Source: a virus. From it: a stretch of 36,760 bases of DNA. The stretch is from IMG/VR virus record IMGVR_UViG_3300006028_000338, positions 1 through 36,760 of that record; one strand, written 5' to 3'. The position numbers were made by a program, and so were the translations under genes. The notes beneath the pieces are model-generated. The model saw nothing but the letters and a program-made list of their open reading frames with translations. It was not told the origin of the DNA and made no database searches. Shown piece by piece: positions 7,097 through 15,648 of the stretch. How positions within the stretch are numbered: the stretch's first letter is position 1; each line of letters opens with the position of its first letter.

Positions 7097-8904
7097 TCCA
7101 TTCGGCGACGCAACGTTTCGCGCGTGGGTTTGCTCCAGCCGATCGCCGACCGATCGACGAGTGGGGCCGTGAAAACATCAAAGTTGGGGCGTGGTCACCC
7201 TGGGAAGGCGACTTTTCCACGGACCGCACACCGCAGATCGTGGAGCCCCTGCGCGTGCTGGGGCTGCCGGGGCCGCGCCGGTTGACGATTATTGGGCCGG
7301 CTGCCGGAAGTAAGTCCACGATCATGGAGGTTTTCCTCGCGTGGCTGATCGACAACGCGCCCGGATTCGCCGTCTGGTATGCTCAAGACGAGGAGGCGGC
7401 GAAGGAATTTGCGGAAACGCGGGTCAACCGATTTTTGGAGTCATGTGAGCGGGTGTCGCGCTGGTTTCCGTCGGGATCTTCGCGAAATAAAAAACGGACC
7501 CAGGCGATTCATTTTCCGCATATGTCGTTTGTGATCCAGGCCGCAAACCTGGGTAACGTGCAGTCGAAGCATATTCGGCACATGCTCTGCGATGAAACCC
7601 ACCTATGGGAGCCGGGAATGTTGGCCGCGGCGCACAAACGCACCACTCGCTTTAGTCATAACCGAACGATTATAGAAAGTTCTACGGGATCGCTGGAAGG
7701 CGACGAGACCGATCAGGCATGGCACCAGGGGACGAAGCAACGTTGGCAGCTTTTTTGCCCGAACTGCGGCACCCACCACGTGCCGAAGTGGTCGTTCGGA
7801 AAAGTAGGGAGCCGCGGAGGAGTCAAGTGGTCGCAGGCCGCGAAAAGTAAGAGCGGTGTTTGGGACGTGCGGAAGGTCGCGGAAACAACCGGATACGAAT
7901 GCCCGCTCTGCCAAAAGCTCTATGAGGCGAATCCAGCTAATGGATACACGCTTAATAAGGATGGCATCTATACTCCACCGGCCCCGGATGCGATGCCGCG
8001 CCATTGGTCGTTTCATTGGAACTGCATCTGCACGGATTTCTCGCAGTTGGGAACAATCGCAGTCGAGTACCTTCAGGCGAAAGCGGCGGTCAAACGCGGC
8101 ACCACGCAACTCCTTAAAGAATTTCGGCAGAAGAAGGAGGCTGAGGCATGGAAAGAGGAGCCTCCAGAAATTCAACTAGCGGATTTAGATAGTGACTACT
8201 CACTCGGTGAGCCGTGGGCGGACGAAGCGATCCGTATATTGGTCGTCGATTGCCAAATGACGCATTTTTGGGCGTTGGTGCGGCTGTTCTCCAAGGATGG
8301 GCGCTCTCGGCTTTATGCCTGCGCCCGGCTCGAAAGCTGGGAAGCGGTGAAGGCCTATCAAACGAACAACGCAGTCCCCAACGATTGCGTGGTGGTGGAT
8401 TCGGGAAAATTCACCGATGATGTTTATACAGCCTGCTGTTTGCATGGCTGGTTTTGTATTAAAGGCGAAAAAGCGCCCGGTGGGTATTTGATGACGCTCC
8501 CGGACAAGCGAAAGGCGTACGTCATTGCGCGGGCGTCTGCCGATGTGAATGGAAGGATGGTCGCACACTATCCCACCCAGCTTGCGCCGGGGTCAAAACT
8601 ACGCGCCTGCAATCTTTTTCTCGTTTCCGATGAGATGAGTTCCCAGGTGCTAGCGAAAGCTCGCGCGGGCGAACTTGCCGGGTGGACGGTCGCAAAAGAC
8701 GCTCCGGAATTCTATCGGCAGCAACTTGCCTCAATGGTGCGGCTATCAAAGCCTCATCCGCTCACCAACGCACCCGAGTGGTATTGGAAAATACTCGGTC
8801 AGGCGGGGAATCACTTGTGGGACTGCGAGCGATACGCCATGGCCGCGGCGTTTGTTGCGGGATATTTTTATTTAACCGAGGCGACGTATAAAGAAGCGGC
8901 GTAA
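7093..8904 (+). CDS. Terminase large subunit, lambda gpA family
   Basis: A 603-residue packaging motor and nuclease. The ATPase half has an altered P-loop G68-PAAGSKST and Walker B LCDE with D167-E168. Residues 215-280 carry two CxxC pairs ('CPNCG' and 'CPLC'), the zinc-ribbon insertion usual in the gpA family. The nuclease half has the three expected acidic residues: D386 in LVVDCQ, D436 in VVVDSGKFTDD and D577 in WDCERYAMAAA. It cuts concatemers and drives DNA into the prohead through the portal. The gpA family is typical of cos-type phages and goes with the lambda-type portal downstream. ATGA overlap with the small subunit shows coupling. Confidence 0.9.
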   Translation: MIHSATQRFARGFAPADRRPIDEWGRENIKVGAWSPWEGDFSTDRTPQIVEPLRVLGLPGPRRLTIIGPAAGSKSTIMEVFLAWLIDNAPGFAVWYAQDEEAAKEFAETRVNRFLESCERVSRWFPSGSSRNKKRTQAIHFPHMSFVIQAANLGNVQSKHIRHMLCDETHLWEPGMLAAAHKRTTRFSHNRTIIESSTGSLEGDETDQAWHQGTKQRWQLFCPNCGTHHVPKWSFGKVGSRGGVKWSQAAKSKSGVWDVRKVAETTGYECPLCQKLYEANPANGYTLNKDGIYTPPAPDAMPRHWSFHWNCICTDFSQLGTIAVEYLQAKAAVKRGTTQLLKEFRQKKEAEAWKEEPPEIQLADLDSDYSLGEPWADEAIRILVVDCQMTHFWALVRLFSKDGRSRLYACARLESWEAVKAYQTNNAVPNDCVVVDSGKFTDDVYTACCLHGWFCIKGEKAPGGYLMTLPDKRKAYVIARASADVNGRMVAHYPTQLAPGSKLRACNLFLVSDEMSSQVLAKARAGELAGWTVAKDAPEFYRQQLASMVRLSKPHPLTNAPEWYWKILGQAGNHLWDCERYAMAAAFVAGYFYLTEATYKEAA

Positions 8905-8918
8905 ATAATTTGGCTACA

Positions 8919-9152
8919 ATGAATGTTATTAAAAATACCAACGTCACTGCCCAAAAGTATCTTTCTGCGAAGGAACTCGTTTTCGAGATCAAGAAAGAAT
9001 TCGGTTTAGTCGTATCCGAGAATTTCGTACGCTCAATGATGCGAGCCGGAGTCAAACGAATCGGATATAAGGCGCGTCTAAGTGACGTGATGGAGTGGTG
9101 GGAAAAAAATCCCGATTTCTCACCCCGCTCAAAAAAGGCGTCGCCTGGCTAA
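8919..9152 (+). CDS. Small HTH-like protein in the head cluster
   Basis: A 77-residue protein between terminase and portal. The sequence YLSAKELVFEIKKEFGLVV followed by 'ENFVRSMMRAGVKRIGYKARLSDVMEWWEKNP' reads as a small winged-helix/excisionase-like DNA-binding fold: a first helix, a recognition helix, then a 'R-x-S-D-V-x-x-W' closing element common in MerR/Xis-like proteins. It could be a regulator or a second small packaging protein. ATG 8919 is preferred over an in-frame TTG at 8910; the ribosome site is weak. No signal peptide. Confidence 0.55.
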   Translation: MNVIKNTNVTAQKYLSAKELVFEIKKEFGLVVSENFVRSMMRAGVKRIGYKARLSDVMEWWEKNPDFSPRSKKASPG

Positions 9153-9247
9153 GCAGTCACCTCGGCGTAAGTTTGGGTAAGCGGCGGTGAGAACGGGAAC
9201 GTTATGCGAGTTAGCCAACGACAGGAGGAAAAGGGCAGCGTGGTCCC

Positions 9248-9619
9248 GTGCCAGTCACCACGGAAACCAAGTGCAATCTGATAGAAAACTTCGCCGAACA
9301 AGCGGAGGCGAGTGGCGTTTCGCTCCTTTCAATTCTGAAGGACGCGAGGCGAGAGGTGGTTGCCCAACTCATGGCGGGGAAGATTTTGATCGAGGCTCGC
9401 GGCGAAGGAGTAATGGCTCGTTATGAAGTTCCTGTAGGGAGAGGACCACTACGACTTCAGGACGTCGGCGACGCGATTTCCGAACTGATTAGCCTTTATC
9501 GCGTCGTCAGTGGCTCGCTGGTTAGCCCGACAGATGCAGAAATCCTTAGCGGTATGCTTGGACAACTAACGATTGTCCGTTCCTGCGGCTGGGATTTTTC
9601 GACCTCCCTTTGCCGATGA
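9248..9619 (+). CDS. Hypothetical head protein (gpW position)
   Basis: A 123-residue mostly helical protein without a recognised family. It lies exactly between terminase and portal, where lambdoid phages encode the head-tail joining protein gpW, but it is longer than gpW (68 residues) and shows only a loose similarity of pattern ('LQDVGDAISELISLYRVVSG'). The GTG start is the best available; AGGAGG lies 19 bases upstream, rather far, so the true start is uncertain. The stop overlaps the portal start (ATGA), so it is translated with the portal. Confidence 0.45.
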   Translation: MPVTTETKCNLIENFAEQAEASGVSLLSILKDARREVVAQLMAGKILIEARGEGVMARYEVPVGRGPLRLQDVGDAISELISLYRVVSGSLVSPTDAEILSGMLGQLTIVRSCGWDFSTSLCR

Positions 9620-11130
9620 AAAACCTTTGGGAGAAATTCACGCGTTGGGTCGCAAAAAAGGAGATCGCGCAAATTCAAGGACGCTATGAGGCCGCGTATT
9701 GGAATCTCAACCGGTCCTACTTGCCCGGGTTTATACAATCGGCGCACGAAGATATTAACGCGCTCTCACGCCAAGAAATTCTCCGGCGCGTCCGGTACTT
9801 CGAGAAAAATTCCAATGTACTCTCGAAAGTATTGACGATCCTGGACGTAAACGTGGTCGGCGCGGGCATCACGCCGACGCCAGCCACCTCGAACGTAGGA
9901 TGGAACAAGTCAGCCTTGGAATGGTGGACGGAGTGGAGCCAAAGCGCGGACGTGACCGGTATGCGGACGATTCCGCAATGTCAGTCGATCGTTTTTCGGG
10001 GTCAAAATGTCGACGGTGACCACGGAGTTGAGCTCACGGAGACACCTTCGGGACGTCCGGCCGTCGCTCTCGTGGAGGGCCACCGGATCAACAGTCTCGG
10101 TTACGATTCGGAGTTTATCGACGCGCAGGGTTTCCGGGTTGTTGACGGCGTTTTAGTGGACAAACGAACCGGCCGCCCGATGGCGTACTTGGTTTCCGAC
10201 GAATTCGACAAGTCGTCGGTGCGGCCGATTCCGACGAGCCGGTTTATTCATTTTCTTCGGCAAAAACGGGCGGGTCAGTACCGAGGAATCACAATTTTTC
10301 ACGCAGCGATCGTTGATCTGCACGACTCAGACGACTTGCAGAGATTCGAAATGATTGCGGCGAAAGTCGCGTCTTCGCGCGCTGAATACATCAAAACAGC
10401 GCAGGGATCGATAACGCCAAGTGAACCAATGATTGGGCGCTCTTTGCAGCTCGCTCCACCGACGGGCAACACGGTCGAGCGGGAGAAATACTATGCGCAA
10501 GCCTTCGGTGGGGAAAGCAAGGTCCTTTTCCCTGGTGATGACGTGACGCAGGCCCGCAGCGATCGGCCTAGTGCTGCGATCTCTGGATTCTGGGACCGGC
10601 TTGACAACAAGATCGTGCAAGGAGCCGGTGTCTCCTACGCGGCGCTCGTAGATTATCGAGGCAATTGGGGTGGGGCGACCCTTCGTGCCGCGGTTCAATC
10701 CGACAATCGACTATACGAACTCAATACGATCGAACAAGCGATCGGCTGGCAAAAAGTTTGGGAATACGCCGTGGGCTGGGCGATCCAGCACGGCGAACTC
10801 GCTCCAAATGTTGAATACAGAAAAGTGCGCTGGCACCCGCCGCGTCGTGCGACCGTAGATATTGGTCACGAGTCCCAAGCTATGCTCGCGGAATTGCAAG
10901 CGGGCGCAAAGACGTTCCAAGACCTTTACGGTGAACTGGGCGAGGATTGGAAAGATCGACTGACCCAGCGCGCCGACGAGGAGGCGTTCATCGACCAGCT
11001 TGCAAAGGAAAAGAAGATCCCGCGCCAACTCATTTCCAGTTTCGCGCAAGAGCGGCTAAACGGCCAAGCACCCGACGCGGTGGGCACTGCCCCCGCGGGC
11101 GGTGGTATGGGAGAAAGGAAAGCCGCATGA
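9616..11130 (+). CDS. Portal protein, lambda gpB family
   Basis: A 504-residue portal protein. It forms the twelve-subunit ring at one prohead vertex through which DNA enters and leaves. Family signs: an N-terminal Tyr/Trp-rich segment ('YWNLNRSYLPGFIQSAHEDINALSR'), then 'VRYFEKNSNVLSKVLTILDVNVVGAGI', a hallmark of the lambda-type portal family (phage_portal_2). These are followed by 'GHRINSLGYDSEF', 'HFLRQKRAGQYRGI' and the C-terminal clip/wing 'GNWGGATLRAA'. Length matches the family (about 500-530). The start at ATG 9616 overlaps the upstream stop, and the stop overlaps the capsid start (ATGA). A Gly/Ala-rich tail ends the protein. Confidence 0.88.
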   Translation: MKNLWEKFTRWVAKKEIAQIQGRYEAAYWNLNRSYLPGFIQSAHEDINALSRQEILRRVRYFEKNSNVLSKVLTILDVNVVGAGITPTPATSNVGWNKSALEWWTEWSQSADVTGMRTIPQCQSIVFRGQNVDGDHGVELTETPSGRPAVALVEGHRINSLGYDSEFIDAQGFRVVDGVLVDKRTGRPMAYLVSDEFDKSSVRPIPTSRFIHFLRQKRAGQYRGITIFHAAIVDLHDSDDLQRFEMIAAKVASSRAEYIKTAQGSITPSEPMIGRSLQLAPPTGNTVEREKYYAQAFGGESKVLFPGDDVTQARSDRPSAAISGFWDRLDNKIVQGAGVSYAALVDYRGNWGGATLRAAVQSDNRLYELNTIEQAIGWQKVWEYAVGWAIQHGELAPNVEYRKVRWHPPRRATVDIGHESQAMLAELQAGAKTFQDLYGELGEDWKDRLTQRADEEAFIDQLAKEKKIPRQLISSFAQERLNGQAPDAVGTAPAGGGMGERKAA

Positions 11131-13157
11131 AAACGCGCCTACGTATCCAGGCAAAGGGTACACAACCAATTATCGCCTTCGCTGCGCCGTCGCAGCTGAC
11201 GACACCCGACAAGGCAGAAAACCCGCTCCCCGAGGCCATTGTATGGATGCCAGCCGGGCGCCACGCGATCAACGCGGGCACCCTGGACGGGTCAACCTTC
11301 ACGGGGTCGGTTATCTGTGACGAACAAGCAGCGAGGGCGATTTCTTCTTCGTTTACGCAAATTCAGTCATCGGGCCAGCGAGTTTGGATCGATTTCGATC
11401 ATGAGGACGGCGAAGCCGCTGCATGGGTAAAGTCGTTTTCGTGGGATCCCGCTCGCGGAATATTGGCGCACGTCGACTGGACGACCAAGGGAGCGGAGGC
11501 GGTGCGGGGCAAATCGTATTATTCGTTCAGCCCAGCCTTTGAAGCGGAAGGACGATCCGGCCGCGTCTTGGGTTTAATCGGAGGACATGCGGCCGGAGGA
11601 CTCGTAAACGCACCGGCTTTTGGCGCGGCGATGCCGTCACTCATCGCCGCTCGTATTGGAAAATTCACGACACCGGAGGGACAAACTACTATTATGAAGG
11701 AACTACTCGTAAAACTACTTGCTGCTATGGCAATCAGTGCCCCAGCAGATGCGTCCGAGGAAACGCTTGTTTCCCTTGTGGCGAAACACACGGCGGAGGC
11801 TCATAAGTCCGGAGCGGAAGTCGACGCCCTAAAAAAGGAGATCGCAGCCGCGCAGACTGCAGCAAAAACCGCGACTGATACGCTCGCCCTCCAGGCGAAG
11901 AAAGCGCAGGAGGAGAAAGACGCGCTCGCGAAGGAACTCGGCGAAGTTCGAGCGGTGCAGGCTGCTCTTTCCGCTCGGGGCGCGGGAAGTGTTACGGTGA
12001 CGAGCCAAGATCTCGTGGATCTTCTCGCGTCCTATGCGGGCAAGGATCCAGCGCAGCTCCCTGCCCACGAGCGTTTCTCCAATGCTCGCGAGGAATTGGC
12101 CCGGGAACGTGCAGGGATTTGGGCGAAACATTTTGCTCCGTTTGTTCGGCGCGAAAGCCTCTACGATTTGGTTTGCTTAGCGGAGCAGCGGTCGGTCGAC
12201 GTTAAACGAGTTGCGGCTAAAAACGTAACCGGACCGGTGGCGATCTTTGCAGCGAACAATCTGGGCACGCTCACCGGATCCCTGATTACTCAGCAAAGTC
12301 TGTCGCTCCTCAAAGCGGATTTGCCGGCGTTGGACATGTTCACGACTGATTTCTCGCCTGCAGCGGCGAAACTGAATCAGACGATCATCACGCGGACTCG
12401 AGGAATTCCTGCGGTGCAATCCTACACGGCGAACAATGGCTACGTGTCGGGTGGAACGTCGACCCAAGACATTCCGGTCTCGATTAACGCGCACCAGTAT
12501 GTCCAGTTTGAATACAATGTAAGCGAACTAGCGAGTACCAACCGGGATCTGTTTGGCGAGCAAGCCGAAGGGGCGATTTATGCGCTCGGCAAGGACATGC
12601 TCGACACCTCACTGACCCTCTTTACCGCGGCAAACTATAATCTGCCGACGCAAAAGTCTGTGGTTGCGCAGGCGAATTTCAATCGCTCTGCCATCGTAGC
12701 TCAGCAGGTGGCGTTGCGGAAGCGGAAGGTACAAGCGAAGGTCAAATTTGCGCTCTGTAACGAGGACTATTTCGGAACCCTCTCCGAAGATCCTTCAATT
12801 GTATCGCTCGCGACCTTCCAGCGGCCTGAGATCATCACCGACTACGTTCTGCCGAACGTAGCAGGCTTCCGAATCACTGGATACGTCGATTTGCCATCCA
12901 CCGGCAACCTTGCCGCCGTCTTCGGCACCAAAGAGGCACTCATTATTGCGGCGCGTCTGCCCTATGATTACGTCGATGCGCAGGCCGGAGCGAGTAACGG
13001 TGTCGTGTCGCAGATCACCGATCCTAGCACCGGGTTGTCGGTGATGCTTGTCCAGTGGGTGAGTCACGACGCGGGTGCGAGCAAGTATCGTGTCGCTCTC
13101 ATGTACGGCTCGGCCGTAGGCGATAAAACCCGCGCTCAGTTGGTCCTTGCGGCCTAA
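11127..13157 (+). CDS. Protease-scaffold-major capsid fusion protein
   Basis: A single 676-residue open frame with three parts. Residues 1-180 resemble the Mu gpI-type prohead protease: H92 in 'WIDFDHEDG', S133/S135 in 'YYSFSPAF', and 'GGLVNAPAFG'. Residues 190-300 begin with M190-KELLVKLL and continue as an Ala/Lys/Glu coiled coil, the usual scaffold or delta-domain. Residues about 370-676 look like an HK97-fold major capsid protein ('LITQQSLSLLKADLPALDMFTTDFS', 'RTRGIPAVQSYTANNGYV', 'RVALMYGSAVGD'). In Mu these are separate genes, I (with internal Z) and T. No stop or frameshift separates them here. An internal ATG at 11694 (residue 190), with GGAGGG 13 bases upstream, could give a protease-free capsid form. 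Starts at ATG 11127, overlapping the portal stop. Confidence 0.8.
   Translation: MKTRLRIQAKGTQPIIAFAAPSQLTTPDKAENPLPEAIVWMPAGRHAINAGTLDGSTFTGSVICDEQAARAISSSFTQIQSSGQRVWIDFDHEDGEAAAWVKSFSWDPARGILAHVDWTTKGAEAVRGKSYYSFSPAFEAEGRSGRVLGLIGGHAAGGLVNAPAFGAAMPSLIAARIGKFTTPEGQTTIMKELLVKLLAAMAISAPADASEETLVSLVAKHTAEAHKSGAEVDALKKEIAAAQTAAKTATDTLALQAKKAQEEKDALAKELGEVRAVQAALSARGAGSVTVTSQDLVDLLASYAGKDPAQLPAHERFSNAREELARERAGIWAKHFAPFVRRESLYDLVCLAEQRSVDVKRVAAKNVTGPVAIFAANNLGTLTGSLITQQSLSLLKADLPALDMFTTDFSPAAAKLNQTIITRTRGIPAVQSYTANNGYVSGGTSTQDIPVSINAHQYVQFEYNVSELASTNRDLFGEQAEGAIYALGKDMLDTSLTLFTAANYNLPTQKSVVAQANFNRSAIVAQQVALRKRKVQAKVKFALCNEDYFGTLSEDPSIVSLATFQRPEIITDYVLPNVAGFRITGYVDLPSTGNLAAVFGTKEALIIAARLPYDYVDAQAGASNGVVSQITDPSTGLSVMLVQWVSHDAGASKYRVALMYGSAVGDKTRAQLVLAA
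11675..11696 (+). promoter_or_regulatory. Candidate internal ribosome site and start for scaffold-capsid form
   Basis: GGAGGG at 11675-11680 lies 13 bases before an in-frame ATG (11694-11696). It falls exactly at the junction between the protease domain and the coiled coil. The spacing is longer than ideal. In Mu and lambda the scaffold is made from an internal start within the protease gene, so the position fits known practice. Confidence 0.4.
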
Positions 13158-13161
13158 TACC

Positions 13162-13488
13162 ATGCCGAGCCCGGTTCAGTCTGCTCTTCAGGAGGCGCTG
13201 GCGACAATAAAGCGCAGTGCCTCGATCAAACTGACGTTTTCATCGGTCACGTTCGACGCGTGGCCGGTGAAAATGCCAGAGACTGAGCAGGGCTCGGTGG
13301 CGGGTTCGCAAACGCTAAAAGTGTGGCTGGAGGCGCAGTCGGCCCCCGCCTTCAAACGAGGTGATAGTCTTGAAGGGGTGAATATGAGCACCGGCGCCCG
13401 GGAATATTATACCGTTTCCGATCGGTATCCGACCAATCTCTACAAAGGGACGTTCATTTTTGCGCTGCTACCAGGGAGGGACGAATGA
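13162..13488 (+). CDS. Head-tail connector candidate
   Basis: A 108-residue protein between the capsid and a tail-completion candidate. It has alternating hydrophobic strands ('IKLTFSSVTFDAWPVKM', 'TLKVWLEAQ', 'YKGTFIFALLPG'), so it is probably a small beta-rich protein of the head-closure/stopper type. The conclusion rests mostly on gene order. The ATG at 13162 follows the capsid stop by 4 bases; an upstream in-frame TTG would overlap the capsid gene and is less likely. The stop overlaps the next start (ATGA). Confidence 0.5.
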   Translation: MPSPVQSALQEALATIKRSASIKLTFSSVTFDAWPVKMPETEQGSVAGSQTLKVWLEAQSAPAFKRGDSLEGVNMSTGAREYYTVSDRYPTNLYKGTFIFALLPGRDE

Positions 13489-14297
13489 GCGACGGGATCA
13501 CTTTGCAGGTAAATGAGGGGCCGCTGCAACAGCTCCTGGCGGTGATGGAGGACTACATCGCTCTCACTGGTAAGCCTCAGTCGACGGCGCTTCTAAAAGC
13601 CGCACGCGAAGTGGACTATGCGATGCTTTTGGAAATGCGCGTCCAACCGCCGCGGCCGGTCGCGGGTACGATCACAGCAGCGGCGAAGGCTCGTGGTTGG
13701 ACCGTGAATACAAATTCGGACGGATATTTCACCGGCTATGGCCAGGCGCTCAAGTTACTCGGTGGTTACAAGAGCGGGTACTTTCGCATTTTTGAGAAAA
13801 ACGGGCGAATCCTCGTTGATCCCGTTTTCCTCGGCGTGTCTGGTAAGGTTCTAAAGCAGGGCAGGGGGAAAAAAAGCGCCGGTTATTCGCTCGTTACCGA
13901 CGCAGGACAGGCATCAGTCCCATCAGGAGCCAAGCGTCTCAATCTCGGCGCACTCGCAACGCTGCTTGCCATTCAGGGAAGAGAAAAAGCCGCTGCGGGC
14001 GGATACATGGCGCAGGAGTTTAAGACCTACAAAGCATTAGACCGCGGGGCCGTCGAATCGGCGACCTATTACACCAAGAACCAAAAGGGAGTCGGCCGAG
14101 TAGATGCCGAGTCTACGAACGGAAACGTTCACCGTGTAACGATTCGTGGATACGTCCCGCGGGCGGCAAACATCGCCGAAAAATATGGGATTGTGAACAA
14201 AGCGTTCAGTCGCGGTGCCGACCTCTATCGCACCGACATGTACGAATACATCGTTCAGAAAAATAGAGACCTTCTAGCGAAGCTGGGACAAGGATGA
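13485..14297 (+). CDS. Hypothetical neck/tail-completion protein
   Basis: A 270-residue protein without a recognised family. It lies where siphophages encode the neck protein (HK97 gp10-like/tail completion), but is about twice as long as most of those. The N-terminal third is helical (LQQLLAVMEDYIALTGKP, then 'LLKAAREVDYAMLLEMR'). The middle has Gly/Tyr/Lys-rich loops (GYFTGYGQALKLLGGYKSGY). The C-terminal third ends in a charged helix. There is no signal peptide or membrane segment. GGGAGG just before the ATG is one of the best ribosome sites of the cluster. ATGA overlaps occur on both sides. Confidence 0.45.
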   Translation: MSDGITLQVNEGPLQQLLAVMEDYIALTGKPQSTALLKAAREVDYAMLLEMRVQPPRPVAGTITAAAKARGWTVNTNSDGYFTGYGQALKLLGGYKSGYFRIFEKNGRILVDPVFLGVSGKVLKQGRGKKSAGYSLVTDAGQASVPSGAKRLNLGALATLLAIQGREKAAAGGYMAQEFKTYKALDRGAVESATYYTKNQKGVGRVDAESTNGNVHRVTIRGYVPRAANIAEKYGIVNKAFSRGADLYRTDMYEYIVQKNRDLLAKLGQG

Positions 14298-14701
14298 CGC
14301 TCGAGAATGTTCAACCGCAGGTGGTCGCTTTGCTGACTGCTAGCCCATCGCTCGCGCCCTTCGCCCCCTTCTTGATTGAAGACGGCGTCACTGACCATTC
14401 CAGCGCGATCGACAAAGGACTAAATCTTCGTGGCGCATGTATCATTCTAGGTGACGTTACTGGAGGGCACGTAGACCCAAACGATCCCACGGTGACGTCA
14501 GTCGTCACCTTCCCAGTTTTTGTCTTCGGCGCACCGAGTCGACCACACGACCCGGCCGGGCTTTCACTTCTTAAATCGATCATTCAGGCGCTCACCGCTC
14601 GGCATCAATTTCGCCTCCTTCAGTTCGGTCGGTTCATGAACGAAAAGGGCGGGACGCTCACAATCTGCGAATTTTGTTCGACCGTCGTATTTAACGTATA
14701 A
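14294..14701 (+). CDS. Tail terminator candidate
   Basis: A 135-residue alpha/beta protein just before the major tail protein, the position of the tail terminator (gpU-like) that caps tail growth and joins tail to head. Residues 20-100 show the usual mix: a strand 'GACIILGDVTGGH', 'SVVTFPVFVFGAPS' and a helix 'LSLLKSIIQALTAR', ending in a strand 'FCSTVVFNV'. This agrees with the family's small alpha/beta fold and length (130-150). The assignment relies on position and secondary-structure pattern. ATG start with GGGACAAGG upstream; overlaps the preceding stop. Confidence 0.5.
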   Translation: MTLENVQPQVVALLTASPSLAPFAPFLIEDGVTDHSSAIDKGLNLRGACIILGDVTGGHVDPNDPTVTSVVTFPVFVFGAPSRPHDPAGLSLLKSIIQALTARHQFRLLQFGRFMNEKGGTLTICEFCSTVVFNV

Positions 14702-14706
14702 CTACA

Positions 14707-15240
14707 ATGGGTACTCCACACACTCACCGAATCGGTTCGCTTAAATTTTATTATTTGGGCGGAGCACTTCCTCCAGCGACACTCAATAGTCCGGCGCTTT
14801 ACCTGACCACGTTTGCCGAAGGCAAAGGCGAATTTGATCCCGGGATTAAGACCACGGAAATTACAAGCCCCCTCGCCGGAGTAAACCGCCGAGTCGCTCT
14901 TCCGATCACGGAGGCGTTTCCGGAATATAAGATCACGACGAGCCTCTATAACGCGAACTTGGAGGCGCTTTGGTATGGTGGTGTAAATCCCACCTCGGAC
15001 ACGGCTCCGGCGACGATCAACGTCGGTGAAAACTACCTCTTCACCGGCTGGGGTCTCATTATGGAATACAACGTCGGCGACGTCCTGAACGTTCCCTCGA
15101 TGGTCCATGCCGGGTTTAGATGCCAACTCCTCCCGGACGGGAAAATTGCCCGTGAGCCCGGGAAACCCACCGAGCTTACTTATCGCGTCGTCCTGATCGA
15201 TGCCATGAACGCTGGGATTCGTTCGACGACCGGAGTCTAA
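14707..15240 (+). CDS. Major tail (tube) protein candidate
   Basis: A 177-residue protein placed directly before the tail chaperone pair and the tape measure, the constant position of the tail tube protein. It is rich in beta strands and Gly/Pro/Asn turns, e.g. 'GSLKFYYLGGALPPATLNSPALYLT', 'EYKITTSLYNANLEALWYGG' and 'FLFTGWGLIMEYNVGD'-like segments. It lacks long helices or a signal peptide. Size agrees with siphophage tube proteins (150-250 residues). The start follows the previous stop by 5 bases; the ribosome site is weak. Confidence 0.6.
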   Translation: MGTPHTHRIGSLKFYYLGGALPPATLNSPALYLTTFAEGKGEFDPGIKTTEITSPLAGVNRRVALPITEAFPEYKITTSLYNANLEALWYGGVNPTSDTAPATINVGENYLFTGWGLIMEYNVGDVLNVPSMVHAGFRCQLLPDGKIAREPGKPTELTYRVVLIDAMNAGIRSTTGV

Positions 15241-15243
15241 CCG

Positions 15244-15648
15244 ATGGAAACGAAGAAACGCCTAGAGCCATCCGCGTGGGCCGCAATCTTTGGATGGGAA
15301 GACGTGGAGGTGCAACTGGCCGACGGCACGCCGCTCGCTGTTCGAGTCCGCATCGTTCGCGCCGGTCAAGCCTTTCACCTCCTCGGTATCTACGAGGACG
15401 CGTACCAGGTGCTTGAATACGTATGCATTTCACCGACGGGCAATCCGCTGCCCGAAGGATGGATTGACCTTCTCTCGGCTGGCTCCCACCGGGCACTAGT
15501 TAAAAAGGCACGAGAATTAAATTTTCCAGTGATCCTCGGCGAAGTCGAAGAACGGTACGGAGCGGTCGAGGATCTGGAGAAAGCGCTCCCAGCAGTGCAA
15601 AAGGCGCAAGGCTTGAAGACTTCCTTGATGAGTGCTGCTGCGTCTTAA
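15244..15648 (+). CDS. Tail assembly chaperone, short form (gpG-like)
   Basis: A 134-residue protein between the tube and tape measure genes, the position of lambda G and its relatives. Those coat the tape measure during tail assembly and are absent from the virion. It starts with a small beta-rich part ('EDVEVQLADGTPLAVRVRIVR') followed by helices ('ALVKKARELNFPVILGEVEERYG', 'VEDLEKALPAVQKAQG'). The gene ends at TAA 15648, but a second frame (-1) is open across its end and continues to 15920 with protein-like sequence. This is the G/GT arrangement; see the frameshift entry. Confidence 0.65.
   Translation: METKKRLEPSAWAAIFGWEDVEVQLADGTPLAVRVRIVRAGQAFHLLGIYEDAYQVLEYVCISPTGNPLPEGWIDLLSAGSHRALVKKARELNFPVILGEVEERYGAVEDLEKALPAVQKAQGLKTSLMSAAAS

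Noticed and set aside
7093-8904. Small open frames on both strands inside the terminase gene
   Set aside because: All overlap a well-supported large gene with catalytic motifs; typical shadows of a GC-rich gene.
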